Numbered from the stretch's first letter, positions 1 through 12,586 are shown. The stretch is 64,000 bases of DNA from Heliocidaris erythrogramma (GCA_025617745.1 CM046858.1:37031119-37095118), one strand, 5' to 3'. A program made the numbers and translations. The notes: generated by a model not told the origin, from the letters alone.

Positions 1-1100
1 TATTCCCGATTATTGCTCATTATGATAAGAAACAGAAACCAGTTTTAAGACTTTCTCACAAAATGCTTTCACGATACTTGTGCTTGACACTACTAGTAAT
101 ATTGTCAACAGTTTACTACACTGTTCCTCAGTAAAGTGGCCTCTATCAGATTCTAAATCTGTTAAACTTTTATAAAATAATTTTTATGAAATATAAATAT
201 GTAAGGTTATGTTTTTTTTATGACAACGTATTTTTATTGCAAACGTTTATACACAACCAAATGACGGAATCAACCCAACTGTGTTACTTCATTCTTAAAA
301 AAAACATCTGTTTTCACTTGAACCAACATATAATACCAATTACCAACTCAACTTGTCCAACGACTCTCAATAATCTCGTATATAATCATTCATCCCTCGC
401 CACATGAAGACAGAAAGAAGTACATAGTTTTGTGTGCTGAAAGCGAGCCTTTTCAGATTTCATTATTGATACCATATGATCATCTTAATCTCAGTTATGT
501 CATAATGTTAATAATACTAAATGTTAGAATACTGCTCTCCAGACGCCCTATTATTATTGCTTTGCAGGCATACATCGTTATTTTCTATAGATGTCCACCT
601 CCATATCCATAACAACTACCTTCATGATAATCATTTCACCTTTCGAATCGTAGATCATTATTCCTCTCACATATTCACATTATTTGAAACATATATCTGT
701 ACTGGTGGAGACATGCCCAAGCTTTGGAGGCCGATATCAATGCAGATTCACATTCACGGTAATAGCTGTGACTTTCTGCACGTTCGTTATTGATCCATCT
801 CCAGAAACGATCCGTTCACCGAAACTGGATAACAAGCGAATTTATCATCCCGAAGGTTGTGTCAACTTTCTCAACTGATAATAACTTTAACACTGACACA
901 ACTACAATCATACTCTATTCCTCTCTCACACAAAATATTCCATACACTTCGTAAGCGATAATAAAGCATAAGATAATTTCAACTTTATTACAACAAAAAG
1001 AAATACCATAATTTTGTGCAGTAATTTTGATTATCCGTGCGTGTGTTTTAATAATTAGTGTCAGAACGAAGGGATATACAGTGTTCATTTCAACATCAAG
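1..1100. repeat. Duplicated 3' flank of receptor A, distal part
   Basis: No credible gene. Parts of this stretch are paralogous to the region 11630-12720 downstream of receptor B and, more weakly, to 17815-18100 and 23975-24200. Shared landmarks include a block of the type 'gaaacgatccgttcaccgaaac' near 803-825 (also near 12640), and a 'caaaaagaaatacca' block near 993 (also near 24176). It therefore belongs to the ancestral duplication unit that carries each receptor gene. Short open frames here look like chance. Confidence 0.6.
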
Positions 1101-2235
1101 AGAGACTTAGGGGGTAAACTGTACAACTATATACGATTATTTGTTACCCTTAATTTCTAGACGCGACAATCCTCTGTCAACTTTAGTAAAAGGCCTAAAC
1201 CATGTAACTGCCACCTGCGTTGAAGTAATTATGGGAATGCAGTAATGCATGCCGTGTTTAAAGTACATGGATTTGTTGTGGCTCTCACCCCCACTGTCAG
1301 GAACTAGGTAATTTTGTTTATGTATGTTCCTATTTAGTTTATATGGGATCAGCATACAGTTGCTACTGGTTTATGATTCCTAAGTATGATGCCATTATTT
1401 TAGGGTTGTTTATATTTACTTCCCATACGTTCAAACCATCATTCAATTATGTTTAAATGATTAATACTTAACCCTTCGGGGGGGGGGGGGGGGGGGGGGC
1501 TCACGCTAGCAAATGCATATTTACAAAATGAATAATATACTTTAATGCTTATATGAATGACAAATTTCAATTACTTTATGTTTCTTCTGTATTATTATCA
1601 TTGTATTCTAAACATCAATTTTTACTTTAAACAAGGTAAATAATTACCGCTGTTCCGTTTGATATTTCGATTGTTCTTCATCACTGACTATATCCTTTTC
1701 ATCATAGCAACCCTTCAGAATGTTCTGTATTTTCAACTAATCGATAGGACATCAAGGATACCTCTATCTATATTTCAAAAGAAATTTACGCGTTTGATTA
1801 ATACCTCTTAACGTAACTTACCATTAATGGAAAATTTGATATCAGTGTATCATCACTTTCATAATACCACCCTAATTACATTTATCTAGTACTTGAGATA
1901 ATCATGTGGAAATTAAACACAAATTTTTCACTTCCAATTTTTGTAACAGATCAATATGATTCTGAAGACATTCCTGGATTGACAAAGTTGTTATATGACG
2001 TGACTTCAAAATGAAAACAACACTATCAATACAATGTACACCATAGACGATCTTAAAGTAGATCCAAATGCTTATTCATCAAGGAATCTTATGTTTTAGA
2101 AGAAAGGGCATTGTCTATTATTTGATTTCAAGAAAGGGTTTATAAATAGTTGCCAACCTGGTTGCGGCTGTTCTTTCGAAGAAAAAGTTCATATGACAAA
2201 CTTTTGTTATAATTTACATAAAATTGTGAGTTCAT
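1101..2235. repeat. 3' flank of receptor A with a long poly-G tract
   Basis: Intergenic sequence downstream of pseudogene A (minus-strand sense). The block 2100-2235 aligns with the sequence just downstream of receptor B (about 13720-13848), including a 'cctggttgcg' core and the AT-rich run before the stop codon. It also contains a pure G run of 22 bases at 1478-1499, one of many such tracts in the window. No coding region is supported. Confidence 0.6.
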
Positions 2236-4306
2236 TTATTCAAATCTGTGAACGAATGCATTCATGTACAAATCCCCACCATATGTAGGTTCGTTAATCC
2301 TGGCTACATTGTCATTAACATACATATGGCCACTGGTTGGTAGAGGCGAATATAAGAGATCACTTGAAGAAAGGATGCTTTTGAAAACGTCTTCTACCGG
2401 ATCACTTGGACCATCACCACACACATCATCGGGCGTGTGATGGGAAGACTGTGACACATGTGAGAGAGATTGGGAGGTTTTCCTCATATTCCTGGTTTTC
2501 CGGCTCATATCTGGTTTTGAATACATTGATTCTACCTCTGCTGCAGTTCGTGTCGTGCTTTGTTTCAGCGTATCCTCACTCGAAGTCTGTGGTTTATCCG
2601 TTGGGGAAGATGAGTTGCTATTCTTTTTGCTAAGGTGACGAGCTCCATCGTGGTCATCGGATGATTGAAGTGGCCTTAGAAAGGTCGAAAGGATTGAATG
2701 TTGGTCTGTTGTATTGGTGAATCTGGTAATAACGTTTACGTCATCCACTGAGGAATACCCGGTTTCCAATGACGGTGTCATCGAAAGTGGATTCTCTCCG
2801 AAGCGTTGCCCAATGTTTCTGTCATCACATGTATCCCCTGTACTCCTTCCTTCAGCAAAGACATTGAGATTAGACATGATGTTGGGTGGAAATGAATCTT
2901 CCATTTCACAAAGTACTGGTAGGGTTTGAGGTTTCCCTCTATCTTCATTGCTGGACTGCATCGTATCCTGCTCTGAACCATTGCTGTCCATTGTTGGTGA
3001 GCGCTGATCAGAGACAGACCCGTGGACATCAGTATCCATGCTAGGCCGAGATGGGTGGGATGAGATCTCGTCGTATTGTGAGTTTTTGAATCCTCCACGC
3101 TGTCTTCTTCTTCAAATGACCTCATCAAAGGATCTGGTGGCATAAGTCGTCTAACGTAATATTTATCATTCCGCACTAGGTTGTAGCATAATACAATACA
3201 AATGATGCTGAAAACAAAGGCAAGTGCTACAACAGCTGTCGTGGATATCAGCATGATGTGTAATTCATCAAGAGACTTTTTACTAGTTGCATCCGTCGTC
3301 AGCAGCAATGAGATAGATTTCGTAGTTGAGGAAACATTAGTTTCCCGAGTTGTACCCACCTTGTTAGTTGATGTTAAACTAGTTGCTGCAACATCCACCC
3401 TGATGTTTTCACATCGTATCTTGTCAGTCGAATAGTTTGGTTGTTTATGCCCTTCAGAAAATATATTCATCGTTAAGATGTTCTTATTTTGCGGATCGGA
3501 CAAAGCTATAATTCCAATACTTTGGACCATAGCTTTTGAGGAGTCAAATGCGAAGCAATCGGATTGACTGTGATCAATTACCTTTCGTTGTAATCTAGGA
3601 AAAGTACAGGACTTATCCAAAATGAATCTTCCATTATAAACTTCACAAGCATAATCATCTTGAGATATGTCCTCAATATCAACATATAAACTGAATTCGT
3701 GGGTCAAATTTAAATCACTATCAAATGTTTTGTCTGGAATGGCGTTTTCAAACAACATGTTATTTCCGACCATTTGAGTTTTGAGCGTTCGCTGCTGCTG
3801 ACTTGTAGCCACTTACAGTACATTTGTATTTTTTCTCGTTCTCTGTCCAGCAATGTGGTACAAGTGCTATTGCTATTAACAACAGTCAAATCCAGTAGCA
3901 ATGGCACACAGGTGCTCTTTGGTCCCTCGTAAATAACGATATAGTGTTGTCCGGAATCTTTAACTTGTGCAAATCTAATTAATACTTCGAATGTGTAGTT
4001 TTGGTACAATTCAGTCAACTGATAATGTGTACTTATCGAAGAATTATTACTTTTGCACTGAAGAGAACTATTACATCTGATATCCTCAGCTGCATGCGGT
4101 GCCATCCAAGTTACAGTGTGGTCTTCCAGTATTGGACCTTTCAGGTAAAACCTTACAGAAACATCCTCACCGTTCAATACTTTGAGTTATTTCCACTGGT
4201 ATTCACATAAACTATTCTCAGATGACGTCCATCGAGTACATGTTTTCAAAATTAAAGCAAGTAAGAATACCTTCCATTTGAGAGAACGTTGCTTGCTCCG
4301 CTGCAT
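2236..4306 (-). pseudogene. Ig-like transmembrane receptor, copy A (pseudogene)
   Basis: This is a broken paralogue of receptors B and F. The start is set by homology at the ATG ending at 4306, whose product begins MQRSKQRSLKWKVFLLALIL, a typical signal peptide. Lesions seen: an in-frame TAA at 4187-4189 about 40 codons in; a 2-bp insertion near 3773 between Ig-like modules 1 and 2; a deletion of about 135 bp near 3540 that removes most of the third module (CC..WW region); and a 1-bp deletion near 3065 in the cytoplasmic tail. The transmembrane segment (LHIMLISTTAVVALAFVF) and the tail tyrosines (YSSV, MYSKP, LYSPL, MYVND, LYMNA) are still readable across frames. AATAAA overlaps the stop codon. 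At least four independent lesions make a functional product unlikely. Confidence 0.85.
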
Positions 4307-5450
4307 TTTCATGTTCCGCCTATAAATTGTATCTAAACAAAAATCTATGAACCCTGTCAGTCAGTCCAGTAAGATAACGTATGATAGAGAGTTTCAAACG
4401 CATGCCAGTTGAAATGTAGGTACTGAGTGAATGGAATAGTAAAAAAAAAAGATGAAGAAGAGTTATACGGTGGTGAAGTTTTATTGAAAACGGAATACAA
4501 TCAGCTGGAATAAACAAAAATGGGCACATATTGCGGAAAACTCACATGGAATGAAAGCATGGCCTCTCGCGTCATTTGTAAAATGTATTCACTTATTCCT
4601 GATACCTCTTGGCATTACACTCATTTGAATATCCTGAATTTTGAGACATAGTGATATCCTGACATAAGCACTCATTAATTGTTGTAGTAGGCGGGGTTAA
4701 ATTTGTGATGTGAGAATCCAACACTGTGCTATTCTTCTTTATTATGTTATGGATCTTCTCTTTCCATTTGTATGACAGATAAATTAAACGATGGCACATG
4801 CGACAATTCTTACCCTGAAACCGAAATGTTTATATGATATTTATCATCTTGTTCTGGCATATATAATTTATGAAGACATATGCATTGGTTCACTACTTTC
4901 CTCTTCTGATGTACAAGCATGAGTTTATTGACTTGGTTGAAGAGATTGTATCTATTCATTGATTGTATATTTTCATGACGAAGGATAAAACCTCTATCAT
5001 TTCTCTCCCCCTTGAGAACAATGGAAGACCATTTACAAGGACACAAGACATGCGAATATTACATGAGGCATGTTATGCTGTACATAACAGATATTCTCTG
5101 GCATCATTCCTCACAAAATTTGATATCGTTCCCCATGTGGACCGAAACTTTCATCGTCTACTTAGGTGCTACTGAATCCAGTCTGCTTTATAACCGTACA
5201 AGCCGTTTTAAAAGAGGGTTCCCTCTTTTTGTTGACGCGAACTGCGAAACTAAAGCACACACCTTCCACAGATGCCCCTGCCTCTCGCACCCAAACAAAT
5301 TTCAAAAAATTATATACAGTGGCAAGGAAATCTGCAGCTCTACATTTGACATGTTTGAGATAATATGAACATGTTAAAAAAGAGGGATAAATGAAAAGAA
5401 AAATGTCTAGTTGACACTGAGGTGGATTGATAGCCTTGTAAGAAAATCTT
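4307..5450 (-). promoter_or_regulatory. Conserved 5' flank of receptor A
   Basis: About 1 kb upstream of copy A (minus sense) is alignable to the 5' flanks of B (16057-17000), D (28041-28470) and, less well, F (44431-45060). Landmarks are 'cttggcattaca' near 4608, 'gacatagtgatatcc' near 4643, 'tttatatgat' near 4829 and 'catcttgttctggcatat' near 4843. Conservation across subfamily 1 copies suggests it holds the promoter and perhaps a 5' UTR exon, but shared ancestry alone could explain it. I see no convincing TATA box at a usable distance. Confidence 0.45.
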
Positions 5451-6034
5451 CATGAACCAGTAATACAACCATTTATTTTGAATCTGCACCCTCACATGAT
5501 TTTAATTTGCCATGCCGCAGCATTTTCTTTCCATTTTAATTTGCCATCAATATTCATTTGGATACTCTCATCGATTGGATCCCCTCAATCTACGCACCTT
5601 TTTACTAACATCCTTTCAATACCTTACGTTAAATTAAATTATATCTTTTTGAAATTTATGCATGCACTCACCATGCTAATGTTTGTCGTTGTCCCCTCCT
5701 CATGGTCAGCTTCACAATATTAATTGGAGAAAAAAAATAACAATCATTCAGGGCGTTCTTATGTAAAATGCCTTTATCTGGTTTTAAACGGCTTAAACAT
5801 TGAAGAGTATTTTAAGTAGAAGGCTTTGTTGAATGAGCTGGGTATCTTTTAAAGGAAACTCAAATAAGGCTTTTTTTCATCTTCATATTTGATGAGCTTA
5901 GTTCCAAAAGGGACCAAAACTGAGTTTTATAGATATAAATAGATATGCGTATCTCCCACATTGGAATCAAATGTGCTATATGGCTTTAGAAATATATATA
6001 TTTAAAGTTTAAACAATTTCGCTCAAAAATTTAT
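5451..6034. other. Intergenic, no recognised feature
   Basis: AT-rich sequence with no supported gene, RNA or clear repeat boundary. Small open frames, such as one at 5478-5723, show no recognisable domain and lie in low-complexity sequence. Confidence 0.4.
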
Positions 6035-6250
6035 GTTTCATTCCAAGGGAATTAAATCCAAATCTGTTTCATTCCAAAGGTGATTACGAATTCGTTCGAT
6101 TATACCATGTTCCCTTAAGCTTTGTATCAAAATATTTGCAAGAGTGGTGAATGTACCCATCTGGATCATCAGTGCAAAATTTTGATAATTTTTGACAAAT
6201 TTTATAATTTCTAATGGATATTTTTGGATTTAATCCCTTTTGGAATGAAC
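6035..6250. mobile_element. MITE with GTTTCATTCC inverted ends, copy 1
   Basis: The left end (gtttcattccaagggaatta, from 6035) reappears as its reverse complement at 6223-6250. An additional left-end fragment is repeated at 6066-6080. There is no coding capacity. The same terminal sequence bounds the element at 6418-6648, so this is a small non-autonomous DNA transposon family. The superfamily cannot be told from the ends alone. Confidence 0.6.
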
Positions 6251-6417
6251 TCCCAAAAATGCTAACTTGGAAAAAAAATGGGTGATTTTTTTTTTGTAGT
6301 GATAACAAAGAACGTTTTAAAAAGATGTAATGTTCACTCTGCCAACAATATTGATGTGTTTCGTATTGAATTTAACATGATGTTGTTTTAAACACCCGGA
6401 AAAGACAATCGACTGCA

Positions 6418-6648
6418 GTTTCATTCCAAAAGGAATTAAATCCACGAAAATTAAAATAAAAACAATTCCTTAAAAATCGAAATGCATTGCTAGATTTTTA
6501 AAAACACTATTAAAATGGTCTAATGCAATAGACTTAACATTATATACACAAATGAAGTAATAATGAACAAGGAAAACTGGTGGATTACAAAAACCTAGAT
6601 TTACTAGAAAAACCCTAAAAGTGGATTTAATCCTATTTGGAATGAAAC
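6418..6648. mobile_element. MITE with GTTTCATTCC inverted ends, copy 2
   Basis: Inverted repeats of about 28 bp at 6418-6445 and 6621-6648 (gtttcattccaaaaggaatt and its complement, with one or two differences) enclose AT-rich non-coding DNA. This copy is 231 bp and is the cleaner of the two adjacent family members. Confidence 0.7.
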
Positions 6649-7721
6649 TCATTTTTTGACGACATTTGAGAAAAAGAAAGAATGGACACTCTTTTTATGG
6701 AAGCATATTATTATATTATTGCAGTGAAAGAATATGTTCCTAGAGGTTATAGAACCTTATAAAATTCTTAGGCGCTATTTCCCATGCATCCTTTTAATGT
6801 GTGAGCTTGTGTGTTGGTGCTTGTGTGTGTGTGTGTTTAAAAAATATGATCAAAAAGAAACGCCTCCAAAAATATTATAATGCACTTTTACAAAGTAAAG
6901 ATAATTAATGTAAAAGAGCAATAGCTCGAAACAAGTAAAGCCTACATCTCAATAAAGTGGGCGGAAGGAAGACAAATACCATAATAAAAGTTTGTTCTGC
7001 ACCTACCAGGTTTTAATTTATACCTTGCTCAGTTTAATTTGTGTTATGATTGTTTATAATATGGGTGGCATGTGATAGAATTATATCATTTTTCTATTGT
7101 GGTTATTACCATGTTGGAAAACGGCGTTGAAGAGAGACATATACTGAAGCTTTTCGTTTTGCACTCATGGGAGTATACCGCAAGAATGAACAGAAAGCCG
7201 AAATTGAACAATATACCGGAAACTAAAAGAACAAAGCGGGCGAAATATTAAACAGGTTTTGATTGGCTGCCTGAACATAACGGAAAATTAGGTTTATTGC
7301 CAGCCGGTTTTGTAATAACGGGAGCTAAAGTAATACGAGCGTCCTCACGAACTCTTTCTGTCGGCACAGAACAGGGTCAGTGAGCTGAATGTATGTGGCT
7401 TCGAGCATGCGCAGATGTGTACATTTTCTCGCTCGGCTAAGAATTTTAAACCAAGATGAACAGTATTCTTCAGTGCTCCCTTGATTGTTAAGTAAGTGGT
7501 AAGCGATCGCAGATGTTGAATTATATTTGTGCAATTAATGCTTAATTTGATATATTTATTTCGAAAATCTAAATCAAAGTAAAAGAAAAAAATGGGGGGG
7601 GGGGGGAGTGGGGGTTAGGTGGTCCATATTGTTATAGTCTGACTTCCGCAACATGCTATTTGTTGATAATGGTAAGAAGGGAAATAGATCAGTGGGCAAC
7701 TACAGGGTTTGCACCACACAC

Positions 7722-7768
<47 letters not shown>

Positions 7769-8210
7769 TAATAACAATCTACAAACTATTTGGCGCTTGC
7801 ATAAATGATGGGTTTAAAAATATCAACATCATTGTTGTTGCACTTATATCCATCTAACGGTCTCCTTCCCTTTTTGTTTAATCCTTTTTTTTTTAATTTT
7901 TTAATTTTTGAAAAAGAATGATTGACATTTTAATAACACATACATTTTGGTGAACGATTCTGAGACCGACTATCAGTGTAGTGCGGACCGCGTGCGAACC
8001 GGTGGTTGCATGCAGTCTATAATCACTGAATAATTCAGTGGTTGCAGTTGCAGGCATGCCGCGCAGCCATCGATCTCTACGGAGCATACATGTATGTATT
8101 GTTTTCGATATCATATGGAATCAATAAAAGATTACTAAAAAAAAAAAAAGGGACGGAGAGATCGTCATGCCTGTGTGTGCCTTTTCATGTATGTTGGCCA
8201 ATAGACCTGC
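6649..8210. other. Intergenic with simple repeats
   Basis: No gene supported. It contains a (GT)n run near 6816-6835, a G-rich tract at 7592-7612, and an (AAT)n microsatellite at 7722-7775. Open frames crossing the microsatellite are artefacts of the repeat. Confidence 0.5.
7722..7775. repeat. (AAT)n microsatellite
   Basis: About 15 tandem trinucleotide units, slightly degenerate at the right end. Similar (ATT)n tails end the CR1-like LINE copies elsewhere in the window, but no LINE sequence is evident next to this one. Confidence 0.9.
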
Positions 8211-8443
8211 CAATAGACCTGTTTAGAAAGTTATTCAAATTTATGGATGTTTCTTTCCTGGGAACCTAGTAACGAGGTAGTCCATTACCCTGTTATTAAT
8301 GAATGAACTACAATACTTGGAATCCAATTTGCATTCATTACTTGTTGCTTTGTCTGAAGCCTCTGACAAGCTTTCAGGTTGTCAAGAACAACCTTTGATT
8401 TAAAAATATCCATAGCAATTTGAATATATTTTTGAACAGGTCT
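8211..8443. mobile_element. Possible MITE with CAATAGACCTGTTTA ends
   Basis: The left end CAATAGACCTGTTTAGAAA at 8211 is mirrored by TTTGAACAGGTCT at 8431-8443. The left end is preceded by a partial duplicate (8200-8208). The same terminal motif bounds a cleaner MITE at 45832-45994, which supports family membership. The match at the right end is short, so the boundary is tentative. Confidence 0.4.
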
Positions 8444-9177
8444 GTTTAAATGAATCCATTTAAATTATTGATTTAAATCAAGATAAAAAAAAAATGTATT
8501 CACATTGTTTTACTTTCTTTTTTGTCATTTTTTAATCAGATTGATACATAAAAAACACACGAAAAAACATGCCTTCAGAACATACACGCACATACCCCTC
8601 CCCACACACACACACATGTATATACAGTTAACAACAAATTTTCACCCTTACCAAGATTTGAAGCTTACAATTTTGTTTTTCATTAACAATTGGTTTGTCC
8701 TGGTTTATGTACATGTACTTGGTCATGTGACAAAGAATTCTATGAATAATATTATATAACTTTGTAAATTTTTAGGCATTTTACTCCCAGTGCCTAAAAA
8801 TTTGTTTACAAATTAAAAATTCCTCCCATCAAGCTTCTTCGTTTACTAATATTATATAACATAGAACAATCACAAAATTCCACAAGTCAACCTTTCATTA
8901 ATTTTTAAGACAAACATGCACGTATAGGACTTCAAATTACAAGGGATATGAATAATTATAACTGTATTTTATATAGATCTCTTTTTATAAAAATACTCAT
9001 ATATCCAACATCAAACTCTCCTTTGTATTTGTATATTACGTTTATGATCAAGTCTGTCACCTTTTTTTCAATTCACAATTGTCTCAAGAACGTCCTTTCA
9101 ACGCCCCCAACTCAGAATGGTTGGCACTGATCTTTTCATCACAGCCGCGAAAGACCGCCGTACGCGGCCGTTCGCGA
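8444..9177. other. Intergenic, AT-rich
   Basis: No gene supported. A short imperfect hairpin lies at about 8765-8808 (taaatttttaggca and its complement). Otherwise it is low-complexity AT-rich DNA. Confidence 0.4.
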
Positions 9178-9466
9178 GTAATAATAATAATAATAATATT
9201 GGGTATTTTCATAGCGTTCATATCCACCACGTAAGGTGCTCAAGGCGCTCCAATATTACCCCGGCTCAAGCTAGGCTACCATATCTTGGTGCTCATAGTA
9301 TAGTATTAAATTAATTCCTTCCAACCAGTACCCATTTAAAACCTGGGAGGAGAGTGACAAATGTAGATTAATGTCTTGCCAAAGAACACTAGTGCCGTGC
9401 CGGGGTTCGAACCCACGACCTTAGCATCTCCAGTCAAGTGTTTGAACCACTCGACTACGAAACCTC
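9178..9466 (-). mobile_element. tRNA-derived SINE (minus strand)
   Basis: Read on the minus strand from 9466, the sequence begins with a tRNA-like head: an A-box region (gtagtcgagtggttc) and a perfect B-box GGTTCGAACC (9404-9413). A tRNA-unrelated body follows, with 'ctttggcaagacattaat', which is also found in the SINE at 12309. It ends in an (AAT)n tail at 9178-9200. The head is not a functional tRNA because there is no acceptor stem closure. Confidence 0.8.
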
Positions 9467-9731
9467 ATCCGGTCATAGCAGAGGCTTCAGTTCAGTTTTT
9501 GGCCAAGTATTCTATTAAGAGCCTTCTGGGCTCCCCTGCGCGAATGCGGTCTCCTCCAAAAGCTCTTGAACATTGACACATAGAGCTCTTTAATATATTT
9601 CATATATTGCTTTATATTGTGTTTTTTAAACTTCATCTATAACAAAAAATATCCTTTCAATCAATAGCCACGTCATGTATAACATGACATATGACATTAA
9701 AGCGCACATGCATAAAAGCTGATAAAGCATA

Positions 9732-10297
9732 CAGGGTTGGAAAAAAGTTTGGAATATTTTTATTCCAAGAATTATTTCTTGTCTTAAACATATCCCTCGT
9801 CATTTTAAGTTCTTCTTTGAGGTTCAAATAAAAGATATGTGTCCCTTTTTAACTTTAAAAGCACAACATTAAAATTCAGGCTTATCACACAGTGCAGAGG
9901 TCCACTTGGAATTCGGAAGCGTATATTTGCTGTTTTTGCAAATGTATAACGAAAAAGGTTAAATAATCAGATACAGTTTAATTGCTATACCGAAGTCCTC
10001 AAAATGACTACAAACTGCACGTAGCTTTTTTCAAAATTCCACGTGAAGTACAGAAATGTATAACAAGATGTTCAAACACAAATAGAGCAAATCTGACAAC
10101 ATGTGGTTCATTGGTCAGCCATTGTAACATGTTTAACAATATTACGTAATCTTTGGTACAAGATGGAACAGTAGACTTCATTCAACACAGTTAATCCGAT
10201 TTGGATGAATTATTCATCACAATATAGTAGAAACTAGCATTTAAAATCAGACATACTCATCGCCAAAAAAAATATTCCAAACTTTTTTCCAACCCTG
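9732..10297. mobile_element. 566-bp Tc1/mariner-like MITE, copy 1
   Basis: Terminal inverted repeats of about 30 bp start CAGGGTTGGAAAAAAGTTTG at 9732 and end with the complement at 10297, flanked by TA on both sides. An almost identical copy in the opposite orientation lies at 24476-25039, where the unoccupied site in the paralogous segment proves insertion with TA duplication. There is no transposase frame, so it is non-autonomous. TA target choice and long terminal repeats fit the Tc1/mariner superfamily. Confidence 0.88.
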
Positions 10298-11620
10298 TAT
10301 ATACCCACGGTATGTATGTATGTATGTATGCATGTAATTTGACTTTTATGGATGTGTGTCAATCAGATTTGATTATCTATGTCAACATACGAAATGTGTG
10401 ACCCAATTTTTGAACCAATGAACTGGTGTCCGTCAGAGTCAGGTTGTCACGTTTGTAGACGAAGACAGAGAGCTTGCCGTACCGTTAAACCAACTCACAT
10501 CTCACATTTTCTGTCCCTGTTTACTCCTCCTCAGTTTTATCAAAAACTAACCTCTCAGATCAATAAAATTGTTGATAATGTAAAAAAGGGTTAGATATCT
10601 TATTATATATATATTTTTTTTTTATCGTCATAACATTCCTATAGTTTTATAGTTTATAGTACTACAATTTTCCTCCAAACTTCTAGATCCGTTTTATCAT
10701 ATAATTTGGTATGGTTAATATGACGAATTAGGCCCTACAGCCCTCCAACTTTTTAAATAATAAAGCAATTTGATCGGTTACATTACAAAAGGATCCTTTC
10801 CTTTCTTCCTCATAAAGCCCGTGATAGATTGATCTTAGGAGGTTCTGATATATCTGTATAATCATTTACATAATAATTTGTCGCTTCTTTATTGCACTCA
10901 GCATAGAAAGGGAATGCGTCGTTAGAGCAAACCATACTACTGATGTAAAAGTACATTCATTCAGTAATTATTCGCATCCTCCTTGAAGCTGCAGATAACC
11001 TCTTTCGCCCTGATCTATTCTTTAACAAATGTAGAAAAAGTGAAAAAACGAGCAATAGCACTTAAATCAACCATTACTTACGTATAAAGGTGAAATATAT
11101 CATACTCGTGCGTGAAAAGATGAGAAATTTACACGGTCATGATAATGATACTGAAACACAATGATATGGTTGATCTGTTTCGGAATCACAACTGTATTCT
11201 AATTCACGCAGGTTTCAACCCTCCAAACCCTAGTGAAGAACCGCTGCATTTGAATATTTCACCAATACGGGTTATTGTGAATATTGTCAATATTCAGAAT
11301 GCAGAGTATACAGTCATTAGTTCCTGCTATATCAGAAAATTGAACATCACGTTATGAATGTCAAAGGCATTCATGCAACACGCTCAGTTCGAATATATTT
11401 TTGAACTGGTCTAAGGGCACCCAACAATTTTTTTAAAGCCACGGCATCATGTTTTAAAGTGGACACGTGTTTATACCTGTCCAGTTATGAATTTAAACAA
11501 AATTTGTTTGTATTTTGTGTACTTCCTGATGATTTAAGTGTCCTGGGTTGGGGAATTCGTCTAGTATCTAAAATTACTGAAAAAACGAATGGAAAGAAAA
11601 GACACATGAAATAATTAGAA
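10298..11620. other. Intergenic, no recognised gene
   Basis: Contains a short (TATG)n run at 10311-10330 and otherwise unique-looking AT-rich DNA. A 71-codon frame at 10379-10594 has several Cys and Arg residues but no recognisable domain, and I do not call it a gene. Confidence 0.4.
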
Positions 11621-12308
11621 TACGGTATTCCCGATTTATTAATCATAGCAAAGCTCATATTACCCGAACAGGACAGAAAAACAGTGTTGAGACATTCTCA
11701 TAAAATGATATCATGGACATGATGGATATGCTCAACACCGCAGTATAAATATCAAAAGTTCACTACATTATTTTCAGGCTACTATCTATATGTTTCACTG
11801 TTATCTGCCGCTATGACATCGCATTTTAATGCCAAACTTTTATACACAACCTCACCGTTTTTCTTTAAAACATACTTTCACTTGAACCAACATGCCATGT
11901 AAATTACCAACTCAACTTGTCCAACGACTCACATCAATCTCGTATGTACAGCAATGCATCCCTCAAAGAAGGAAATAGTTTTATATGTTTGACACTTTCA
12001 CGATCATCTTAATCCCAATGTTAATAACTATCTGAATTATAATACCGCCACCCAGACTTACATCGTCATGATTTATAGATTTAGACCTCGCCATCCAAAC
12101 AACTAACTTCAAGATAATCATGATTCCTTTCCAATCGTAGATTGTTATTCCTCTCACATATTCACATTGTTTGAAATAGGTATCTATAATATGGGAGACA
12201 CGCCTACACTTTGAAGACCGCTAATGCATATTCATATTCGCGCAAATAGCCGTGACTATGTCTCCTTACATATGAAGTCTGTATAAAGGTACGATCTATT
12301 TCTACTTA
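11621..12308. repeat. Duplicated 3' flank of receptor B, distal part
   Basis: Paralogous to about 1-780 downstream of A and to 17815-18100 and 32805-33170. Shared landmarks are 'agcaaagctcat' at 11648 and 'acccgaacag' at 11662, followed by 'aaaatgatatcatgg' near 11702. It marks the far edge of the receptor B duplication unit. No gene. Confidence 0.6.
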
Positions 12309-12586
12309 GAGGTGTCGTGGTATAGTGGTTCATTCACTTGACTCTCAATCCAAGGGTTGAGGGTTCGAATCTCAGCCTGGCACTAGCGTCTTTTGGCAAG
12401 ACATTAATCCACATTTGCCACTCTCCACCCAGGTGTAGTAAATAGGTACCTGGCAGGATTTATCCTTGAAATGCACTGTGCGCTGATTACGGCTGCCGGA
12501 GCTTAAAGCCAGGGTAATAATATCCAAAACCCTGTGGAAGCGCATAGGGACGTTATATTATAATGTGATATGCGCTATACAAGAAC
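12309..12586 (+). mobile_element. tRNA-derived SINE (plus strand)
   Basis: The tRNA-like head carries A box TGGTATAGTGG (12318-12328) and B box GGTTCGAATCT (12362-12372). The body 'ttttggcaagacattaatcc' is shared with the minus-strand SINE at 9178-9466. The 3' end 'gatatgcgctatacaag' resembles the 3' terminus of the CR1-like LINE here ('tatgtgcgcattataaat'), as expected if the SINE borrows LINE machinery. It is inserted in the 3' flank of receptor B. Confidence 0.85.

Noticed and set aside
10379-10594. 71-codon Cys-containing frame as a zinc-finger gene
   Set aside because: The Cys spacing fits no known finger, and there is no supporting context or paralogue in the window.
12309-12382. Possible tRNA gene with A and B boxes
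   Set aside because: The acceptor stem does not close, and the downstream body is shared with the minus-strand element at 9178-9466, so it is a tRNA-derived SINE head.
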